Shown here piece after piece: positions 59,363 to 64,000 of a stretch of DNA of 64,000 nt (position 1 is its first letter; every line of letters starts with the position of its first letter). Position numbers and translations under genes: made by a program. This DNA comes from Fimadaptatus sp050946055 (GTDB lineage: Bacteria; Bacillota; Clostridia; Christensenellales; Aristaeellaceae), in the NCBI GenBank assembly GCA_050946055.1, contig JBMNUB010000007.1, positions 21,347 through 85,346 of the forward strand, written 5' to 3'. The notes below the pieces were generated by a model. That model made no database searches, had not been told where the DNA came from, and worked only from the letters and a program-made list of their open reading frames with translations.

Positions 59363-61354
59363 ATGGAACACTTTATGCAATGTGACAACAGGCTGATATT
59401 CCGCTGTGCGGACGAGATAGTGTGGGTGGAGCCTTGGGGCAGGGATTCGCTGCGCGTGCGCGCGGTGGTGCGCGGCGAGATACGCGATGACCGCTGGGCG
59501 CTGCTCGATCCCGATCCCTGCACCGCCGAGATAGCCATAGACGGCGACAAAGCCAGCATCAAAAACGGCGGCATAGAGGCGCGCATACACAGGGACGGCT
59601 GGAACGGCACATGCGCAATAGAGTTCTTCAATGCGCGCGGCGAGCTGCTCATAAAGGAGCAGGACTCCCACGGCGCACTCAGGCTGCGCGCGCACGAGTT
59701 CGATGCGCTGGCGGGCGGCAACTTCCGCCTCACCGCGTCGTTTGAGGGCAGCGAGGACGAGCATCTCTACGGCATGGGTCAGTATCAGCAGGAGCGCCTT
59801 GACCTCAAAGGCTGTGTGCTGGAGCTGGCGCACCGCAATTCGCAGGCCAGCGTGCCGTTTGTGATGAGCAGCCGCGGCTACGGCATGCTGTGGCACTGCC
59901 CGGCCATAGGCGAGGTGGCGTTCGGCAGCAACGTGACGCGCTGGGTGGCGCGCTCTGCCAGGCAGCTCGACTACTGGATAACCGCCGCCGATACCCCCGC
60001 GCAGATAGAGATGAACTACCAGCGAGCCACAGGCCGCCCGCCCATGATGCCCGAGTTCGGTCTGGGCTTCTGGCAGTGCAAGCTGCGCTACTGGAATCAG
60101 CAGCAGGTGCTGGACGTGGCGCGCGAGTACAAGCGCCGCGGCCTGCCCATAGACGTGATAGTGGTGGACTTCTTCCACTGGCCGCATCTGGGCGACTTCA
60201 GGTTCGACGAGGAGTTCTTCCCCGATCCCGAGGGCATGGCGCGCGAGCTGCGCGAGATGGGCATAGAGCTGATGGTGTCCGTATGGCCGCAGATATCGCT
60301 CAAGAGCGAGAACTATGAGGAGATGCTGGAGCGCGGACTGCTGATAGGCTGCGACAAGGGCGTGTGGGTATGCAAGCAGTTTGTGGAGGACAGCGTGGCA
60401 TACGACGTGACCAACCCAGAGGCGCGCGACTACGTATGGCGCAAGTGCAAGCAGAACTACTTTGACAAGGGCGCGCGGCTGTACTGGCTGGACGAGGCTG
60501 AGCCGGAGTTCAGCCGTCACGATGTGGACATATACCGCTGGCACATGGGCCCGCACGCCGAGGTGGGCAATCTCTATCCGCAGCTGTACACGCGCGGCTT
60601 CTATGACGGCATGCGCGAGGCTGGAACAGATCAGATAGTCAACCTTGTGCGCTGCGCATGGGCGGGCAGTCAGCGCTATGGCGCGCTGGTCTGGTCGGGC
60701 GACATACACTCCACCTGGCAGGATCTGCGCAATCAGATCTGCGCCGGACTCAACATGGCCGTGGCCGGCATAGACTGGTGGACGACCGACATAGGCGGCT
60801 TCCACAACGGCGACATACGCGACCCGCGCTTCAGGCAGCTGCTGGTGCGCTGGTTCGAGTACGGCGCGTTCTGCCCGGTCATGCGTCTGCACGGCGACCG
60901 CGACCCGCACGAGACGATAACCCGCGCCGACGGCAGCGAAGCGCTGTTCTCGGGCGGCGACAACGAGGTGTGGTCGTTCGGCGAGGACAACTATGAGATA
61001 CTGCGCCGCTACATGCTGCTGCGCGAGCAGATGCGCCCCTATCTGCGCGAGATAATGCGCACGGCGCACGAGGAGGGCATGCCGCCCATGCGCCCGCTGT
61101 TCTTCGACTTCCCGCAGGATGCGCGCTGCTATGAGATAAAGGACGAGTACATGTTCGGCCCGGACGTGCTGGTCGCGCCCATATGCCACGAGGATGCCGT
61201 ATCGCGCCGCGTGTTCCTGCCTGCGGGCGCGCGCTGGACGCAGCTTGGCACAGGCCGCGTGTACGATGGCGGTCAGGAGATAGAGGCCGAAGCGCCGCTT
61301 GATTTGATACCGGTGTTCCTGCGCGACGGCAGTCATGCGGATTGGAAGATTTAA
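59363..61354 (+). CDS. GH31 family alpha-glycosidase (alpha-xylosidase/glucosidase type)
   Basis: A 663-aa intracellular glycosidase. The catalytic nucleophile is D377 in LYWLDEAEPE, the pattern found in alpha-xylosidase-like members, and the acid/base is D447 in VWSGDIHSTW. GLGFWQCKLRYWNQQQV and GIDWWTTDIGGFHNGD are family blocks. The C-terminal beta region runs to VFLPAGARWTQLGTGRVYDGGQEIEA. GGAGGAAA precedes the ATG at 59363. It sits between two repeat-filled spacers, in line with GH35 and a nucleoside phosphorylase. Confidence 0.93.
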   Translation: MEHFMQCDNRLIFRCADEIVWVEPWGRDSLRVRAVVRGEIRDDRWALLDPDPCTAEIAIDGDKASIKNGGIEARIHRDGWNGTCAIEFFNARGELLIKEQDSHGALRLRAHEFDALAGGNFRLTASFEGSEDEHLYGMGQYQQERLDLKGCVLELAHRNSQASVPFVMSSRGYGMLWHCPAIGEVAFGSNVTRWVARSARQLDYWITAADTPAQIEMNYQRATGRPPMMPEFGLGFWQCKLRYWNQQQVLDVAREYKRRGLPIDVIVVDFFHWPHLGDFRFDEEFFPDPEGMARELREMGIELMVSVWPQISLKSENYEEMLERGLLIGCDKGVWVCKQFVEDSVAYDVTNPEARDYVWRKCKQNYFDKGARLYWLDEAEPEFSRHDVDIYRWHMGPHAEVGNLYPQLYTRGFYDGMREAGTDQIVNLVRCAWAGSQRYGALVWSGDIHSTWQDLRNQICAGLNMAVAGIDWWTTDIGGFHNGDIRDPRFRQLLVRWFEYGAFCPVMRLHGDRDPHETITRADGSEALFSGGDNEVWSFGEDNYEILRRYMLLREQMRPYLREIMRTAHEEGMPPMRPLFFDFPQDARCYEIKDEYMFGPDVLVAPICHEDAVSRRVFLPAGARWTQLGTGRVYDGGQEIEAEAPLDLIPVFLRDGSHADWKI

Positions 61355-61451
61355 GCGGCAGGCACGGCGATATCCGGCGATACTGATGTGAGCGGCGGGG
61401 GATGGCTAAGGCACTTGAATTGAATGAGCGGCGCGGGAGAATACACAGCGC

Positions 61452-61728
61452 GGCTGGAACGCGCGGCGGGGTATGCTGCACAGCTCAGCTGGAACGCGCG
61501 GCGTGGCAGACTGCACCGTTTGGCTGGAACGCGCGGCGTGGCAGGCTGCACCGTTCGGCTGGAGCGCGCGGCGTGGCAGGCTGCACAGCGCGGCTGGAAC
61601 GCGCGGCGTGGCAGGCTGCACAGCGCGGCTGGAACGCACGGCGTGGCAGGCTGCACCGTTTGGCTTGACCGCGCGGCGTGGCAGACTGCGCAGCTCAGCT
61701 GAACGCGCGGCGGGCAGTCAGATCCGCT
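61452..61728 (+). repeat. 35-bp tandem array, eight units
   Basis: Units are 35 bp (not divisible by 3) with core GGCTGGAACGCGCGGCGTGG then CAGGCTGCACCGTT; starts are 61452, 61487, 61522, 61557, 61592, 61627, 61662 and 61697. A more decayed unit precedes them. Open frames through it are by-products of the repeats. No gene lies in 61355-61770. Confidence 0.93.
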
Positions 61729-61770
61729 CTGCTTGCATGCGCGGCTCTATCGAGCTTAGGAGGTGTGAAC

Positions 61771-62532
61771 ATGATATCCAGCCATGACTATCCCATACTG
61801 GAGTTTGATGACAACGTCGTTGCCAAGCTGGAGCCCACTGCATTTGCCGGGAATCCGTTTTTGACGGATAAGATGGTCATAACGTTCTTCCCGGAGGTCA
61901 TAAACAGACTGCGCGACGAAGGCAGCATAGTCATAGAAAGGACGATAGGCGGCGAGAACCCGATGGACGTATATCGCTTTGCCGATTCGGACGTGCTGAT
62001 ATCGCTTGGGCAGGTGGGCTGTCCGGCCTGCGGCGGCAATCTGGATTTGTTTTACGCCATGGGCATATCAAAGGTAATGTTCTGCGGCGGGGGCGGAGTG
62101 CTGGACAGAGACATAAAGGTGGGGCAGATACTCGTCGTTGACGGCGCTATAAGGGACGAGGGATTTTCATATCACTACATAGCGCCCTCGCGGTACATAT
62201 ACACCGAGCCGAAAGTCACGGACAGCATAGTGCGCTATCTTGAGGACAATTCCATATCGTATATCAGGGGCATAACGTGGACGACCGATGCCATGTTCCG
62301 CGAGACTCACGACAGGATAGCGCGGCGCAAGGCAGAGGGCGCAAAGATAGTCGAGATGGAGCAGGCGGGGTGCATAGCCGTGGCGCGCTGCCGGGGATTT
62401 GCCTACGGCGCGCTCATATATGGCGGCGATGACGTGTCGCAGGACGAGTGGAGCAACAGAAGCTGGCAGAGCCGCAAGGGAATACGCTATAACCTTGTGG
62501 CTCTGTGCAAAGAGCTGGTCGGTGTGATATAG
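61771..62532 (+). CDS. Nucleoside phosphorylase (PNP/UDP family)
   Basis: A 253-aa enzyme that cleaves nucleosides with phosphate. The hallmarks are VLISLGQVGCPACGGNLDLFYAMG, VMFCGGGGVLDRDIKVGQILVVDGAI, TWTTDAMFRET and AKIVEMEQAGCIAVARCRG, where the MEQA/ExA segment corresponds to the MExA substrate-binding motif. AGGAGG precedes the ATG by 8 bp. The position next to glycosidases suggests it is part of the same salvage/catabolic operon, or shares only a neighbourhood. Base preference cannot be read from sequence. Confidence 0.85.
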   Translation: MISSHDYPILEFDDNVVAKLEPTAFAGNPFLTDKMVITFFPEVINRLRDEGSIVIERTIGGENPMDVYRFADSDVLISLGQVGCPACGGNLDLFYAMGISKVMFCGGGGVLDRDIKVGQILVVDGAIRDEGFSYHYIAPSRYIYTEPKVTDSIVRYLEDNSISYIRGITWTTDAMFRETHDRIARRKAEGAKIVEMEQAGCIAVARCRGFAYGALIYGGDDVSQDEWSNRSWQSRKGIRYNLVALCKELVGVI

Positions 62533-62567
62533 AGCGCGATAGAGCGAATCATGCTGAGCAGAGCCTT

Positions 62568-62706
62568 CAAGCTGCAATGCCGGTGCGGAGCAGCGGCAAC
62601 ACGCGCGGCATATGAGCAGCGTCATGCCGCGCGCCTCTCTCAAGCTGCGATGCCGATGGGAAGCAGTGGCAACACGCGCGGCATATGAGCAGCATCATGC
62701 CGCGCC
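62568..62706 (+). repeat. 73-bp direct duplication
   Basis: Copy 1 starts at 62568 and copy 2 at 62641, sharing CAAGCTGC and GCAACACGCGCGGCATATGA with few differences. The 62533-62860 gap otherwise contains the tsaC terminator. Confidence 0.8.
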
Positions 62707-62766
62707 AATGTTCCATACCCAGAGCGAATTGATGGACCGATTAGGCCATGCATGTTGCCAACAACA

Positions 62767-62807
62767 AGCGCCGCCCGGCGAAAGTTTGTCTTTCGCCGGG
62801 CGGCGCT
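62767..62807 (-). terminator. Intrinsic terminator of tsaC
   Basis: An 18-bp perfect stem (AGCGCCGCCCGGCGAAAG / its complement) with a 5-nt loop, followed on the minus strand by TGTTGTTGG. It is unusually long and GC-rich. Confidence 0.8.
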
Positions 62808-62860
62808 GCTATTTATGTGGACATCAAGTGCTGTGCATCGTGCATCAACTGCGGCGCGGC

Positions 62861-63895
62861 TTACACCTTCTCTATCGCAAACCCTGCGGCGCGGTCCAAG
62901 CGGTTCATCAGCGCCAGACCTATGCCGTGCGTGTCGAAGGTCTGGCAGAAGGCCACGTCTATGCCATCGCGGTCGAGCTGTCGCAGCGCGGCAAACACCC
63001 GCTGCGACGCTTCCTCCTCGTTGCGCCCCAGCGAATAGGCGCGCATGTTGCGAAACTCCTCCATCAGCGCTTCGGGCAGCAGCAGGCACACGCGCAGGCC
63101 GCGCGCATGTTCCTCGGCATAGCGCGCGCGAAGGGCGGCCTTGACGCGCTCTGCCTCGCCGTCTATAAGTATCAGCTTGCCCTTGGGCGCGTAGTGGCGG
63201 TACTTCATGCCCGGCGAGCGCGCCACCTGCCCCTCCGCTAGCGGCTTGAGCGCGGTGGAATCGACAATTACGCCGCCTAATACGCGCTCCACCATCTCGG
63301 GCGTAACGCCGCCGGGACGCAGTATGCGCGCTTCGCCGTCCAGCAGCGATATCACGGTGGACTCAAGGCCTATGCCGCATGGGCCGCCGTCCAGTATCAT
63401 CGGTATGCGCCCGTCCATGTCCTCAAGCACGTCGCGCGCGCACGTGGGGCTGGGACGGCCTGAGCGGTTGGCGCTGGGCGCGGCTATGGGCAGACCGCAT
63501 TCGCGTATCAGCGCGCGCGCCACGGGATGCGCGGGCATGCGTATGCCCACGGTATCCAACCCGGCGCTGACCGCGTCCGGTATCAGCGCGGACTTGGGCA
63601 GCACCAGCGTCATTGGCCCCGGCCAGTAAGCCTCGGCCAGCAGGCGCGCCTGCTCGGGCAAGTCACCGCTTATCAGCGGCGCTATATCGCCCATGTCCGC
63701 TATGTGGACTATCAGCGGGTTGTCGGCGGGGCGCCCCTTGGCGGCAAATATGCCCGGCACTGCGTCGGGGTCGAGCGCGTTTGCGCCCAGACCGTATACG
63801 GTCTCGGTGGGGAAGCCCACTATGCCGCCTGCGCGTATCACCTGAGCTGCGCGGACTATGCCGCGCCCGTCTGCGCGAATGAGTTCTGTTGCCAT
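62861..63895 (-). CDS. tsaC: Threonylcarbamoyl-AMP synthase (Sua5/TsaC long form)
   Basis: The enzyme forms threonylcarbamoyl-AMP for the t6A37 modification of tRNAs that read ANN codons. The 344-aa product has the YrdC fold (GGIVGFPTETVYGLGANA, KGRPADNPLIVHI, WPGPMTLVL, VGIRMPAHPVARAL, APSANRSGRPSPT) and a C-terminal Sua5 domain (SPGMKYRHYAPKGKLILID to the end). The ATG at 63895 follows GGAGAG. t6A supports reading of ATA codons, which are frequent here. Promoter signals in the last 105 bp are unclear. Confidence 0.94.
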   Translation of the reverse strand: MATELIRADGRGIVRAAQVIRAGGIVGFPTETVYGLGANALDPDAVPGIFAAKGRPADNPLIVHIADMGDIAPLISGDLPEQARLLAEAYWPGPMTLVLPKSALIPDAVSAGLDTVGIRMPAHPVARALIRECGLPIAAPSANRSGRPSPTCARDVLEDMDGRIPMILDGGPCGIGLESTVISLLDGEARILRPGGVTPEMVERVLGGVIVDSTALKPLAEGQVARSPGMKYRHYAPKGKLILIDGEAERVKAALRARYAEEHARGLRVCLLLPEALMEEFRNMRAYSLGRNEEEASQRVFAALRQLDRDGIDVAFCQTFDTHGIGLALMNRLDRAAGFAIEKV

Positions 63896-64000
63896 AAAGC
63901 ATCTCTCCTGAATAGTGTGAAAGCGCCTGCCCATGTCCGCTGTCGCAGCGCGGCATGGCAAGCGAGAATGTGCAAAGCTATGCTCATGATAGGCGTTATA

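Noticed and set aside
59255..61336. 693-codon minus-strand frame opposite the GH31 gene
   Set aside because: The plus-strand gene has the catalytic motifs; the antisense frame has no recognisable domain and crosses the element end.
61402..61787. Several overlapping frames of about 100 codons in the 35-bp array
   Set aside because: The period is not a multiple of three, so the same words appear in all frames; this is a repeat artefact.
1..64000. tRNA and rRNA genes
   Set aside because: I looked for TTCGA-type T-loops with flanking acceptor stems and for rRNA signature words and found none, though short tRNAs can be missed by eye.

Overview
The window is GC-rich, densely packed DNA from a low-redox, probably gut-associated Clostridia-type Firmicute; I would look first in or near Christensenellales. 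The evidence is the dxs-tlyA-nadK-argR-recN cluster in the Firmicutes order, a T-box leader in front of alaS, a full Rnf complex, many purine-rich Shine-Dalgarno sites (often GGAGG), a BofC-like protein, and several glycoside hydrolases with CUT1-type sugar uptake. Isoleucine is coded mostly by ATA, which is striking for such GC-rich DNA. No rRNA, tRNA, CRISPR array, phage or transposase gene was seen.

Layout. 1-2.6 kb (minus): two-component system, kinase cut by the left edge. 2.7-8.8 kb (plus): small helical protein, polA, coaE, and a membrane-anchored lytic transglycosylase with eight 12-residue repeats. 8.8-16.9 kb (plus): solute-binding protein, dxs, tlyA, nadK, argR, recN. 17-19.4 kb: BofC-like protein, a small unknown coupled to a GNAT acetyltransferase, a 50-bp tandem array and a YfbR-type nucleotidase. 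19.7-25.7 kb (minus): rnfCDGEAB, in which RnfG has three FMN-binding domains. 25.9-34.4 kb: AraC-type sensor-regulator, two permeases, sugar-binding protein, GH29 fucosidase-like enzyme and a Gfo/Idh/MocA oxidoreductase, a carbohydrate uptake and breakdown module. 34.5-39.6 kb: two small membrane proteins, an ABC-F ATPase and an AI-2E family membrane protein. 40-46.7 kb: aminotransferase, DRE-TIM synthase (possible Re-citrate synthase type), small lipoprotein, citrate synthase and a coupled protein of unknown function. 47-51 kb (minus): P-loop kinase, glycerol-1-phosphate dehydrogenase, MerR regulator, VanZ-like protein. 51.2-53.5 kb (minus): T-box-controlled short alaS. 53.7-56.1 kb (minus): Lgt-family protein and a NAGPA-type glycosidase. 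56.5-62.5 kb (plus): GH35 beta-galactosidase, GH31 glycosidase, nucleoside phosphorylase. 62.9-63.9 kb (minus): tsaC.

Most unusual content. Four dispersed copies (3.6, 43.6, 50.3 and 59.0 kb) of a 183-256 bp non-coding element carry several hairpins, some with paired base changes between copies, and short terminal inverted repeats. Each is directly flanked by a duplication of different length: 6, 32, 10 and 17 bp in map order. This looks like a small non-autonomous mobile element or mobile structured RNA with irregular target duplication. A second family of short structured repeats occurs three times. Several intergenic regions hold degenerate tandem arrays (35, 37, 50, 60 and 73 bp periods).

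How the genes work together. Extracellular or imported glycans and glycosides are taken up and broken down by the GH29, GH31 and GH35 enzymes. Carbon flows toward the citrate/glutamate branch through the synthases and aminotransferase. Rnf couples reduced ferredoxin oxidation to NAD reduction and an ion gradient.
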